Below, in pieces: positions 29,176 to 37,980 of a DNA stretch of 64,000 nt (the stretch's first letter is position 1; every line of letters begins with the position of its first letter). A program made the translations under genes and the position numbers. The DNA is from Pseudomonadota bacterium (GTDB lineage Bacteria > Pseudomonadota > Alphaproteobacteria > UBA8366): the NCBI GenBank assembly GCA_036339585.1, contig JAYZAS010000004.1, positions 382,773 to 446,772 of the forward strand, in the 5' to 3' direction. The notes beneath the pieces were generated by a model that had not been told where the DNA came from, ran no database searches, and saw only the letters and a program-made list of their open reading frames with translations.

Positions 29176-31070
29176 ATTAGCTTTTGGCCCCTTTGATCAG
29201 TGTCGGCAGCTCTAACAAAATGTCCCGCGCCTATTTGGCGAAGCGTTAACTCGCTGAGACCGTCATCGCGAAACGGGCCAGGCCAGGCTGCAGGTTCAGA
29301 CGCACGCTCACCCAATAATTCATCAAAATCAAGAGGGTTTTCTAGATTAATATCCGGCACAGCTGAAATTAATTTTTGGGTGTAAGGGTGGGCAGGACGT
29401 TTGAATAGGTCTTCCTTTGAGGCAATCTCAACCAAGCGACCGCGGCACATCACCGCGATTCGATCAGCAATATATTTTACAACGGCAAGGTTGTGGGAGA
29501 CGAATAGATACGTAAGGTGTAATTCGCGTTGCAAGTCTCCAAGCAAATTGAGTATTTGCGCCTGTATTCCGACGTCAAGGGCAGACACAGGTTCGTCGCA
29601 GATTAGAAGCTCGGGTTTAAGTGCAAGAGCTCTTGCTATGCCGATACGCTGACGTTGACCTCCAGAGAAGCTGTGTGGATACCGGCCTAGTGCTTCCTTT
29701 TCGAGCCCAACCAGCCGCATGAGCTCTAAAGCTATCTCGCGTCGACTTGATCTGCTCCCTACCCTATGAATGACCAAAGGCTCAACGATGATGTCTAGGA
29801 CCGTCATTCTAGGGTCAAGCGAACTAAATGGATCCTGAAAAATATATTGTATTTTTTTTCTGAATTGGGACAATTCAGAGCCAGCAATGGCTAACACATC
29901 GATTTCGTGGCTATTATCCAAGAAAGTAAGGGATCCTTTGTTTGGTGTTAGTGCGCGTACAATCAACTTTGCCAGAGTTGTTTTGCCGGAACCACTTTCT
30001 CCAATTAGTGCCAGACATTCCCCGCGGTTAATATCAAAGCTTACTTCATTTACAGCCGTTACTGAATGGTCAAGGCTTTTCCGTAACCATTTGCTTCTTT
30101 TAAAATGAAAAATCTTATGGAGATTACGCACTTTTAAAAGAGGTTCTTCTGTGCCTATTGGTGACCGAGTGCGGGTATTCGCTGCACTAGGAGGAAAATA
30201 AACTTCATGGTTTCTCTCAATGCCATGGATGGGCTTCAAGCGTTCATTCTGACTTAAACCTATGCGCGGCACTGCCTTAAACAGTGCTTTCACATATTCA
30301 TGTTGGGGATTGCGAAAAAGATCATTGCGGGTGCCAGATTCAACAATCTTTCCATCATGAAGCACTATCACCTCATCGGCCATATTTGCAACCACACCCA
30401 AATCATGGGTAATTATTAAAACCGCCATGCCCAAGTCAGACCTTAGGTCTCTAAGCAACTTCAGGATCTGTGCCTGAATAGTAACATCTAATGCAGTAGT
30501 TGGTTCGTCGGCGATAAGCAAGGCAGGTTGACAGACGAGCGCCATAGCAATCATAGCCCTTTGTCGAAGCCCGCCCGAAAGTTCAAAAGGATAACAGTCG
30601 ACAGCATCCATCGGATTAGGGAAGCCCACTCGCTTTAACATATCACGTGTTCTACCGATGGCTTCACGATTGTTACAATTCTGATGTATTTGCAGAGCCT
30701 CTATGATTTGATCACCGATTGTGTGAAGTGGAGAAAGGGACGTCATTGGTTCTTGGAAAATCATCGAAATACGAGCGCCGCGGATACGACGCATTACTTT
30801 AGAGTTTGATTCCAATTTTGCGATATCAACTGTTGTGCCGTTTGCTGCAGGGTCAGAAAATAGGATTTGACCACTTTTAATATCTGCATTCTTAGGAAGA
30901 ATACCCATGATAGCTTCTGCGGTGACAGACTTGCCGGCGCCAGACTCACCGACAAGCGCAACGCAAGACCCGGCTTCTACCCGAAAATTTGCTTCACTAA
31001 CGGCATTAATCTTGCCCGCCGGAATATTTAGGTTAATACTGAGGTCATTAATTCGCAGCAGTTCCGTCAT
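29172..31070 (-). CDS. Fused double ATP-binding protein of a peptide-type ABC importer
   Basis: 632 residues with two complete nucleotide-binding domains in one chain, like YejF or GsiA. Domain 1: Walker A GESGAGKS near residue 40, signature LSGGLRQR, Walker B LLIADEPTTALD. Domain 2: Walker A GESGSGKTT, signature FSGGQRQR, Walker B LLICDEPVSALD. Both have intact catalytic glutamates and H-loops. A linker of about 40 residues follows domain 1, and domain 1 ends with the oligopeptide-type extension. It overlaps the downstream binding-protein gene by 4 bases and the upstream membrane-protein gene by 1 (TAATG). Confidence 0.94.
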   Translation of the reverse strand: MTELLRINDLSINLNIPAGKINAVSEANFRVEAGSCVALVGESGAGKSVTAEAIMGILPKNADIKSGQILFSDPAANGTTVDIAKLESNSKVMRRIRGARISMIFQEPMTSLSPLHTIGDQIIEALQIHQNCNNREAIGRTRDMLKRVGFPNPMDAVDCYPFELSGGLRQRAMIAMALVCQPALLIADEPTTALDVTIQAQILKLLRDLRSDLGMAVLIITHDLGVVANMADEVIVLHDGKIVESGTRNDLFRNPQHEYVKALFKAVPRIGLSQNERLKPIHGIERNHEVYFPPSAANTRTRSPIGTEEPLLKVRNLHKIFHFKRSKWLRKSLDHSVTAVNEVSFDINRGECLALIGESGSGKTTLAKLIVRALTPNKGSLTFLDNSHEIDVLAIAGSELSQFRKKIQYIFQDPFSSLDPRMTVLDIIVEPLVIHRVGSRSSRREIALELMRLVGLEKEALGRYPHSFSGGQRQRIGIARALALKPELLICDEPVSALDVGIQAQILNLLGDLQRELHLTYLFVSHNLAVVKYIADRIAVMCRGRLVEIASKEDLFKRPAHPYTQKLISAVPDINLENPLDFDELLGERASEPAAWPGPFRDDGLSELTLRQIGAGHFVRAADTDQRGQKLI

Positions 31071-31675
31071 TAGAGCCCAAGATCTCGGTATTTATCTGCA
31101 TAAGGCGTCTTTGAGTGCGGGTCGTCCTCATGGATGGTACCGAAGCCTCCCCGAAGGGCTCGAAAATTTGCCGACGTTGAAGGGTCTATTGGCACGTGCA
31201 TCATATTGGCTTTTGTCTCAATTTCATTAGCAATCTGTATAAAACCCTCAAGTGCCGAGTCAAATTTCAGTTTCTGGCTATCAGCTTCGATGGTTAACTC
31301 CATCCAACTTGCTTTATTTAATACAGTGCCTGCTTGAGGCCGATCTTTGGAGGTTGTAAAATAATATAATTTTACAGATCCTAAACGGTCCCATGTTAGT
31401 CGTTTTTTAAATATACCCCGTCTAGTCACTCCTTTTTTATCGAACTCAAAAGTAGCCCATTTTTCCTTAATCACGTGGATGCCGTACGCAAAAAAGAATA
31501 AAGTAAAGAGCCCAAAAACCCCAAACATTACTGGTCCCAAATCTGCGAAAATCATAGGCAAACCGAAGAACAGCAGCCCAACCGAAGCACGAACGAAATC
31601 AGCCACTAGGCTGCGCCTTGAATACCTGTATTTTTTAGAAACAGTGATTGATTCTGGAGGATGCGTTTCAACCAT
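31070..31675 (-). CDS. Small membrane protein with a PH-like cytoplasmic domain
   Basis: 201 residues; no named family recognised. Two hydrophobic segments near residues 27-47 and 49-70 (LLFFGLPMIFADLGPVMFGV and what follows) form a hairpin in the membrane. After it comes FEFDKKGVTRRGIFKKRLTW and WMELTIEADSQKLKFDS, with the beta-rich pattern of bacterial PH-like domains; this is a fold-level guess. It sits between a deacetylase-like gene (8-base overlap) and the importer ATPase (TAATG), so it is likely part of the same system. Confidence 0.72.
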   Translation of the reverse strand: MVETHPPESITVSKKYRYSRRSLVADFVRASVGLLFFGLPMIFADLGPVMFGVFGLFTLFFFAYGIHVIKEKWATFEFDKKGVTRRGIFKKRLTWDRLGSVKLYYFTTSKDRPQAGTVLNKASWMELTIEADSQKLKFDSALEGFIQIANEIETKANMMHVPIDPSTSANFRALRGGFGTIHEDDPHSKTPYADKYRDLGL

Positions 31676-32426
31676 TTTGGGGACTCAGTCTCATTATTTC
31701 ACGGATGCTTTTTAAGGTAACATGAGGATTCGATTGTAAAGTCTTAATAAATCGATCAACAAAATTCCAATTGTCTTCATCCATCTGTTTATGATGGGTA
31801 AGTAGGCCAGTTGGTAAAGAATATTCAGCATTCTTTCTTTTGCTTCTTAATGTCCTTACGGTATTTTGTAAGATAATTCTAGCGCCTGTGAACGTACGAT
31901 TTTTTTTCCATGATATAGGATCGATGTGGGTGTTTATGTTTTGAAGGCAACTTAACTCTTGCTTGCCGAACCCAGAAATCGCATGAAAACCTACATCAAC
32001 CAAGCAGTGGCTATGTATCATTGCAACCCTGTTCCATGGGGGAGCAAGAACGGGAAGGAATTGTGTGCCGAACATGTCCGATAGGATCTCTTTGCCGAGA
32101 GACAAATCTCTATAAACTTGAGTGCGTGTTCGATTGATACCAAATTCGCTCCTTTTAGACGGAGCAGTCTCATAATTTTTGTGAGCAAATCCGTGTTGAA
32201 TAATATCCACCTCTGTGTAGGCCCCAATGCTTTTAGCAATTTGAGGTTTTGCCATTTTGGGAATAACAGCAAGAGAGAGAGGTGCATCACGTCGCAGTTC
32301 CAAGAGGCGCTCAAACTTGGGGCCAGGAGTTTCAAGGTCGTCATCGCGCCACCAGAAACAGGCTTGGTTGCCAGCTTGACCCCACTTGTCCAATTCCCTT
32401 TCAAGGCTTAACCAATCTGACTTCAT
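31668..32426 (-). CDS. Polysaccharide-deacetylase-like protein
   Basis: 252 residues. Elements of the NodB fold are visible: FWWRDDDLE near residue 25 as the first metal/catalytic Asp motif, IIQHGFAHKN near residue 75 as the His-box, APPWNR, and GLLTHHKQMD near the C-terminus. The family removes N- or O-acetyl groups from glycans. No signal peptide, so it would act in the cytosol on a precursor. It overlaps the upstream glycosyltransferase by 4 bases. Sequence divergence from classical NodB proteins is high, so the substrate is open. Confidence 0.8.
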   Translation of the reverse strand: MKSDWLSLERELDKWGQAGNQACFWWRDDDLETPGPKFERLLELRRDAPLSLAVIPKMAKPQIAKSIGAYTEVDIIQHGFAHKNYETAPSKRSEFGINRTRTQVYRDLSLGKEILSDMFGTQFLPVLAPPWNRVAMIHSHCLVDVGFHAISGFGKQELSCLQNINTHIDPISWKKNRTFTGARIILQNTVRTLRSKRKNAEYSLPTGLLTHHKQMDEDNWNFVDRFIKTLQSNPHVTLKSIREIMRLSPQNG

Positions 32427-33562
32427 GGTGTTTCTAAGCAGTCTTTAATTTTGCGCGCAGTATTAATCGCGCCGCGGACATTTAAACTGCTTATCATCGG
32501 CGGTTCTAATGCCAGTGCTCTTCTCACGGCTGCACATAAGGTTTCAGTGTTCAATATTTTCTCATCAACTATTACTGACATTTTTCTATCGGCTAGTACT
32601 TTAGCTCTCAATGGCTGTTCTGTCTGACCATATCTACCAAACGGAACTAGAACATTTCGAACACCCGAGACCATTATGTCCATTACTGTGTTGTAGCCGG
32701 CTTGGCTAATTGAAAGTGTGGCTTTTGCAAGTAGTGCACGAAAATCGTGCCTCAGACTTTCTATCTTTATGTGTGGGGCAGGTCGGAAGCTTTCTTTGTG
32801 TGTTTGCGGGAAATTCGGTCCCGTTAATATTCTCCAACGCCAGTTTTTACCAACGCTACTCTGGGCTAGCGATAAGGCTGTCGAAATTAATAGAAAACCA
32901 GTACCACCCCCCCCAACAGAAACGACAATTTCCCCGTTCGACGTACTTTTAACTGTCTTGGCTGGCGCTGCTACGTAGCCCGTGTAGTGAAGCTTTTCCA
33001 TAATTTTAGAAGCATGTGAAAATGTATGATCTAGCTTGATGAAGTCTGCGTCTCCATGCACAAGCACTCCAGTGAAATAGCTGTTAATTATTTCAACGAT
33101 TTTTTTATTTCGCGCTGTACTTTTCTTAGGAACCAAAATATCGCGAACCGAGCAAAATATCGGCCCAACTCGTTTAGCGCGCTCAAGAAGTGGGGAAATT
33201 TCAGAACGAAATGACCATCGACCAAACGGAAAACTCTCAATAAGCGTTAAGTCTGGTCTAATTTTCTCATAAGCGTCAAGAATCACCTTCCGTCTATTAT
33301 TTCTCCAAGCCTCATCTACCTCCGCTCCAGTTTCATCGACTACTCTCGAGAAAGAGGCATCTGCTGAGAGAGCTGCAGGAAGTTGGAGGATGTTTGTTGT
33401 GCCGGGATCAAACAGTGCATTCGGAGCACCTCCATTGACTAAAGTAACATCGAGGCCTGATTTGGTCATTTCTTTTGCTATCAACGCAGCTCGCATTGAA
33501 TGCCCAATGCCGAGAAGGTGTTGAACGTAGAAAAAGACCTTTTTTTTTCTCATTGAAGCCAA
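32423..33562 (-). CDS. GT-B glycosyltransferase (MurG-like C-terminal domain)
   Basis: 379 residues (start may be Met4). The N-terminal half begins KVFFYVQHLLGIGHSMRA with the HxxGxGH-like pattern of GT28-type enzymes. The C-terminal nucleotide-sugar-binding half has IVVSVGGGGTGF, then ISQAGYNTVMDIMVSGVRN and LVPFGRYGQTEQPLRA, as in MurG/YjiC-like transferases. Its closest resemblance in this window is the gene at 36555-37790, which has the same architecture. Acceptor and donor unknown. Confidence 0.85.
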   Translation of the reverse strand: MASMRKKKVFFYVQHLLGIGHSMRAALIAKEMTKSGLDVTLVNGGAPNALFDPGTTNILQLPAALSADASFSRVVDETGAEVDEAWRNNRRKVILDAYEKIRPDLTLIESFPFGRWSFRSEISPLLERAKRVGPIFCSVRDILVPKKSTARNKKIVEIINSYFTGVLVHGDADFIKLDHTFSHASKIMEKLHYTGYVAAPAKTVKSTSNGEIVVSVGGGGTGFLLISTALSLAQSSVGKNWRWRILTGPNFPQTHKESFRPAPHIKIESLRHDFRALLAKATLSISQAGYNTVMDIMVSGVRNVLVPFGRYGQTEQPLRAKVLADRKMSVIVDEKILNTETLCAAVRRALALEPPMISSLNVRGAINTARKIKDCLETP

Positions 33563-33583
33563 AAAACTACCATAAACAAAGTG

Positions 33584-34177
33584 CTAGAGGTCTTGAATCA
33601 TGGGCAGATCTAACTGTTGGACGCTTGGTGTACCATCTTTCGCAAGCTCAAAGAGATGGACACAGTCGTCTTTCAACTTCTGGGGAGGTTTACTTGTCAT
33701 GTCCCAGTTTATTGAAAGAGCGTAGACGGCGCGGATTACCCCTTTGTGACAGACTGCGAGCGTGTTTTTCTTTGTTTTAGCTCTCTCACGCATGAATGGT
33801 TTTAATCGTTGTTGCACTTCCCGGGGGCTCTCTCCACCAGGCGCTCTGAAATCTAATCCTTTTGCCTCCCATGCTTCCATTAGGTTTCCAAGCTCAGAGC
33901 GAAGCTCATTTAACGATCTGCCTTCCCACTCGGACCAGTTCATTTCGACTAACCGATCGTCTGTGGGTATGCTCTTCCCAAAAAGAGCCCTTGCCGTTTC
34001 TTTTGCCCGGATAAGCGGGCTTGATACTATAAAAAAATCCTTAACTTCGTCAGGCACACGCCAATTACCTACTTGCATTCTGCCTTTTTTGCTCAACGGG
34101 ATATCGCTGCGGCCTTGTACTAATTTGTTCTCGTTCCAACTCGTTAAGCCGTGCCGCACTAAAGCTAGAATTGTCAT
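33584..34177 (-). CDS. Histidine phosphatase family protein (phosphoglycerate-mutase-like)
   Basis: 197 residues. The N-terminal ALVRHGLTSWNE carries the RHG motif with catalytic His9, and the second RH-like block is VCHKGVIRAVYAL. Also SSPLIRAKETARALFG and EMNWSEWEGRSLNELR. The family covers sugar-phosphate phosphatases (for example alpha-ribazole phosphatase) and mutases; a sugar-phosphate substrate fits its place between glycosyltransferase genes. Gaps are 2 bases upstream and 21 downstream. Confidence 0.9.
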   Translation of the reverse strand: MTILALVRHGLTSWNENKLVQGRSDIPLSKKGRMQVGNWRVPDEVKDFFIVSSPLIRAKETARALFGKSIPTDDRLVEMNWSEWEGRSLNELRSELGNLMEAWEAKGLDFRAPGGESPREVQQRLKPFMRERAKTKKNTLAVCHKGVIRAVYALSINWDMTSKPPQKLKDDCVHLFELAKDGTPSVQQLDLPMIQDL

Positions 34178-34179
34178 GT

Positions 34180-35298
34180 TTACCGCCCTACTTGACGTTG
34201 GCTAAGAATCCAATTTAATTTTGTGGCAGCCGTATCAAGGTTATGATGCTTTGAAATCCGGTGTATGGATTCTGCACCGAGTTCTTTGCAATGGTGCGGG
34301 TCGTTGAGTAATAATCGAAAATAGTATTCGAAATCTGTCGGGTTCCCCTCTTGGCACAAATAACCATTCGCACCATTTTTGATAAATTGCTCTAAGCCGG
34401 GTCTTTTGCTGGCAAGAACAGGTAAGCCCGACGCCGCCGCTTCTAAAAGTGCCATGGAACAGCCTTCCTTAAGGGCGGGCCAAGCCGTGAAGTCTCCCGC
34501 CGCGTAAAGTTCAGAAAGAGAAGAACCAAATAGAGTTCCGAGAAACCTTATATTATCAAATCCCTCGAACCAACCCCCTACTTTGGCCCGGACTGTCCCG
34601 TCACCGGCGATCAGTAGGGCCCATTTTCGATCGCGGAGTTTCAGTGCACATTGCGCCAGCAATTTATAAGATTCGGCCTTTATGTCCTCACGCATCATAG
34701 CGACTGTAACGACCCATGGAATATGTGTAGGTAGCTTTAGAGCTGTTGAGAGGCGCCGTCTTGCTCTTTCGCGCATTGGTGGAGTTATTTTGCGCTGGCG
34801 TACGAATGGTGGCATCATAAAAAGTTTGTGACCACACATTAGGTCATGCCGCAGGCTATCAACATCTAGCGGATCGAAGCATATAAGCTTATTTGCACGC
34901 AGGATTGCGTTCTTGGCTTCGGCAAAGCCCGGCGCCCATGGGCCACTGGTTTGTTTTGCAGCATAACTTGCGTCGGCCACCACGTAAGGTATGCCAAAAT
35001 AATCTGACAAAGCTGGCCCGATCAGATCAGGGGCTTTGTGGTAAAGGTGATAAGTAAACCAAACATCCGGGGGTGTTTTCGTTAACTTGCAGATCGCGCG
35101 TTCCCGGGCATATTCGGCTTTTGCTGCGATTTCCAACCACCGATGCCCATAACGGTCATAGCTTCTGAAGTGCGAGGCCAGCGTTACTTGATGACCGGAA
35201 TTTTTCAGTGCACGCACGATGAGGCGAGCAAAACTTCGATCACCCGAAGGGTTTGGGTGATTGGGTGATTTCATGGGCGCATAAAACGCTATTTGCAT
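34180..35298 (-). CDS. Glycosyltransferase, GT4 family
   Basis: 372 residues, GT-B fold. N-terminal IAFYAPMKSPNHPNPSGDRSFARLIVRALK matches group-1 transferases in pieces, and the C-terminal donor site has WALLIAGDGTVRAKV and EGCSMALLEAAASGLPVLAS (the EGxxxxxLEA motif). Probably retaining. It lies 2 bases from each neighbour. Donor sugar unknown. Confidence 0.9.
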   Translation of the reverse strand: MQIAFYAPMKSPNHPNPSGDRSFARLIVRALKNSGHQVTLASHFRSYDRYGHRWLEIAAKAEYARERAICKLTKTPPDVWFTYHLYHKAPDLIGPALSDYFGIPYVVADASYAAKQTSGPWAPGFAEAKNAILRANKLICFDPLDVDSLRHDLMCGHKLFMMPPFVRQRKITPPMRERARRRLSTALKLPTHIPWVVTVAMMREDIKAESYKLLAQCALKLRDRKWALLIAGDGTVRAKVGGWFEGFDNIRFLGTLFGSSLSELYAAGDFTAWPALKEGCSMALLEAAASGLPVLASKRPGLEQFIKNGANGYLCQEGNPTDFEYYFRLLLNDPHHCKELGAESIHRISKHHNLDTAATKLNWILSQRQVGR

Positions 35299-35300
35299 AT

Positions 35301-36545
35301 TTAAATTTTTTCAGTTGAACTGCCGGATAAAAGTCGTGCTAGCTTATCGAGGTTCTGTTCTGTATCAAAACGCATTCTAACTCGCTCTTCGCCTGCTTTG
35401 CCAAATTTGAAACGTAGGTCGGGCGAGGTTATGAGGCTAACTAAACCTTCTTGGAGTGCTAACGGATCGTTTGGCGGGACTAATATACCCGTTTCCGAGT
35501 GAATAATAAATTCCGGAATAGCCGAAATGTTTGTTGAAACAACTGCTAGGCCCTGGCTCTGAGCCTCCATTAGAACGTTTGGCAGTCCGTCTTGATTACC
35601 GTCATTATCGCGTCGACAAGGAAGAACAAAAATGTCTGCCTGTCGGAGTGCTTTAATTACCTTGTCAGAGTTTTGTACCCCGCGCCAATGTATATGATCT
35701 GATATACCAAGCAATTTTGCATGGTTCTTCAATGTTTTGGTGTAAGGTCCGTCGCCAATATGTGTCCATTCCCAACAAAGATTATCTGGCATTAACGCTA
35801 ATGCTTCCAAAAGAACATCAAACCCCTTTTTTGGGACGGTGCGGCCAACTGAGATTAATCTTGCTGGAGGATTTGATGGGGTTCCATCATTTTTTGATAC
35901 ATGCAATTTACGGGGTCTAAATTTCTCAAGGTCAAGTCCGTGATAAAACATGAATACTTTTGACGGATCTTTTGCGAGCGATCGCAACTTAGCTGCTCCT
36001 ACCTTGGAGCAAACGGTCGTCCATTCAGCGCTATTAATTTTTTCGGCCAATTCCCAGTCAGGGCATGTCCATATATCAACAGCGTGAGCTGAAAGGGAGA
36101 GTGGTAATCCTCGCATAACTGATGCGTACCGCGCGACTGAAGCTGGCGTATGTAGAAAATGAGCGTAAATTTTGCTGATATTTGGCCCCACTTCGTTGGC
36201 TACAATACAAGCTTGTAGAAAACGGCGAATTCGATTCCGCGTCCTATCACGGGCGAAATCCTGCAGGAATACCCGGATCGCCGCTCTATAGCCGCCTAGT
36301 TTACGTGCTTTAAACCAACCAAAAAAGGCGCGGCTCAGCTCGGTATGGATGTATTCGGGTAAGTATCTTATTGGAGCCTTGATCTCAGCATGGATGGGGT
36401 GCGTAATTGATTCTGTTGGTCGTCGGAGAGAAACCAGCTCAATTTGTAATCCGCGGCGCTCTAGGCCCCTAATTTCTTGCGATATAAAAGTCTCTGTAAG
36501 GCGTGGATAACCTTTCACTACAATTAGAACAGTTTTCCTAGTCAT
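35301..36545 (-). CDS. Glycosyltransferase, GT4 family
   Basis: 414 residues, GT-B fold. N-terminal VLIVVKGYPRLTETFISQEI is typical of the colanic-acid-type WcaL/AmsK group. The donor-binding half shows LISVGRTVPKKGFDVLLEAL, then DIFVLPCRRDNDGNQDGLPN followed by VLMEAQSQGLAVVST. The EDGLPNVLMEA-type motif is complete. It is 2 bases upstream of the next GT4 gene and 9 downstream of the first gene of the run. Confidence 0.92.
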   Translation of the reverse strand: MTRKTVLIVVKGYPRLTETFISQEIRGLERRGLQIELVSLRRPTESITHPIHAEIKAPIRYLPEYIHTELSRAFFGWFKARKLGGYRAAIRVFLQDFARDRTRNRIRRFLQACIVANEVGPNISKIYAHFLHTPASVARYASVMRGLPLSLSAHAVDIWTCPDWELAEKINSAEWTTVCSKVGAAKLRSLAKDPSKVFMFYHGLDLEKFRPRKLHVSKNDGTPSNPPARLISVGRTVPKKGFDVLLEALALMPDNLCWEWTHIGDGPYTKTLKNHAKLLGISDHIHWRGVQNSDKVIKALRQADIFVLPCRRDNDGNQDGLPNVLMEAQSQGLAVVSTNISAIPEFIIHSETGILVPPNDPLALQEGLVSLITSPDLRFKFGKAGEERVRMRFDTEQNLDKLARLLSGSSTEKI

Positions 36546-36554
36546 CTCGCCAGC

Positions 36555-37790
36555 TTAACCTGAAGCATTAATTAAACTGGAACTGTTCCTAGCCGGCCAA
36601 GTTGGTTCCAAAAGTTTTTCGGCATGGTGATTTAATTTGGTGAATCCGTCTAGAATTCCTGGAATAATTTGCGTACTAGGGACTGGTTGCCGTGGCAGGT
36701 GCTTCAATGCTGTGGCCATGGAGTCCGGTTGAGAGGTGGTTTGAATGTCAACCATCGAAATGAGTCCAAGTTGATGAGCACGCTCAGCTCTAATCAATTG
36801 TTCTCGGCGCGGTGCGGTGCGCGGCAAAACCAAGGCCGGTTTGTCAAAGGAGAGAATTTCGCAGAAAGTATTGTAACCACCCATTGCTACGACTGCCACG
36901 GCTTCGCTCATAATATTTTCCATCCGCTTATCGAACGTTAAAGTGGTAACACGGGCGATATTTTGAGATCTACGCGCAAAAGCACGTTGTTGCTTCCGTG
37001 GCATTAACGGGCCCAAAATGACTAAAGCTGGGTATGGTATAGAGTCATCTATTTCGTACGCTCCCATAATGGTATCAACAAAATTAGCTCCGTCACCACC
37101 ACCGCCAGGTGTCACCAGAATAAAGTTTTTGCCTATAGACTTTTTAATTTTATTTAAGCTGGGCATACATTCCGCCGTTGCCGAGGCGGTTCGGCGAAGA
37201 TAGCCCGTATAAACGATTTTTTTGTGTATTGTTTTTGGCAGATCGAGCCTTGATAACGGCTCATAGATTTCTGGAATTCCGTAAATCCATATTTCTGAAT
37301 AGAGATGTTCAAGAGCTATTGCAGCATTCTTTTGCTGCCATTCCCATTTAAGTTTTTCAGGATCGTCAAGAACATCGCGTAAACCAAGTACGCAGGGGAT
37401 ATTTACAGAGTTAAGTCGTCTAAGGGTGCTTTTAATCTCACCTCCTAGCCCCAAGGGTTCTTTATCAACGATGAATAAGTTTGGCTTAAACGCACACGCA
37501 GTTTGATAGATAATTTCAGTTCGGCGCTTTAAAGTTGCATCTAAAGAGGCTCTTTTATCATGAGATGTGTATCGCCCGGAGGAAAGTTTTTTTATGCACG
37601 GTATTGAAACAACCTTTATTTGTTGGTCGAAACTGAATTGTGCCAAAACTGGCGATCCAGATATTATTAAAACTGATAAATCCTTATGATTGGTAACAAG
37701 GGCTTTGGCTATTGCAGCACTGCGGCGCAGATGTCCAAGACCGAACGTGTCGTGACTGTATATTAATACTCGGTTTGAAGAATGTTGCAC
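36555..37790 (-). CDS. GT-B glycosyltransferase (MurG-like), first gene of the run
   Basis: 411 residues. VLIYSHDTFGLGHLRRSAAI at residues 8-27 is the N-terminal glycine-rich loop of GT28/MurG-like enzymes. The C-terminal half has FILVTPGGGGDGANF, VVAMGGYNTFCEILSFDKP and LVLPRTAPRREQLIRAERA. The N-terminal 'GLGHLRR' form is known in proteins annotated only as predicted glycosyltransferase. This is the promoter-proximal gene of the eleven-gene minus-strand run that ends at 25061. Confidence 0.84.
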   Translation of the reverse strand: MQHSSNRVLIYSHDTFGLGHLRRSAAIAKALVTNHKDLSVLIISGSPVLAQFSFDQQIKVVSIPCIKKLSSGRYTSHDKRASLDATLKRRTEIIYQTACAFKPNLFIVDKEPLGLGGEIKSTLRRLNSVNIPCVLGLRDVLDDPEKLKWEWQQKNAAIALEHLYSEIWIYGIPEIYEPLSRLDLPKTIHKKIVYTGYLRRTASATAECMPSLNKIKKSIGKNFILVTPGGGGDGANFVDTIMGAYEIDDSIPYPALVILGPLMPRKQQRAFARRSQNIARVTTLTFDKRMENIMSEAVAVVAMGGYNTFCEILSFDKPALVLPRTAPRREQLIRAERAHQLGLISMVDIQTTSQPDSMATALKHLPRQPVPSTQIIPGILDGFTKLNHHAEKLLEPTWPARNSSSLINASG

Positions 37791-37848
37791 CGATGATCCC
37801 TGCGTAGCGTTCTAATTGTGTTACAGGAGTAATAGCGGGTAGCTACAT

Positions 37849-37872
37849 TGATTATGTTTATAATCACGTGAT
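37849..37872. promoter_or_regulatory. Dyad symmetry in divergent promoter region
   Basis: TGATTAT-GTTT-ATAATCA (37849-37866) is a perfect dyad with 7-base arms, and ATCACGTGAT (37863-37872) is a perfect 10-base palindrome overlapping it. The 190-base gap separates the glycosyltransferase run from the divergent ABC gene, so a shared operator is plausible. No regulator is assigned. Confidence 0.4.
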
Positions 37873-37980
37873 CTGCAAAACGAAATTTTACGTTGCATCC
37901 ACTTACTCTTTGCGTGCCTAATATCATGTCTCGCAATGATTGTTGGGGAAAAGAACCTTTCGGTTAGGCTGAAATAGTAT

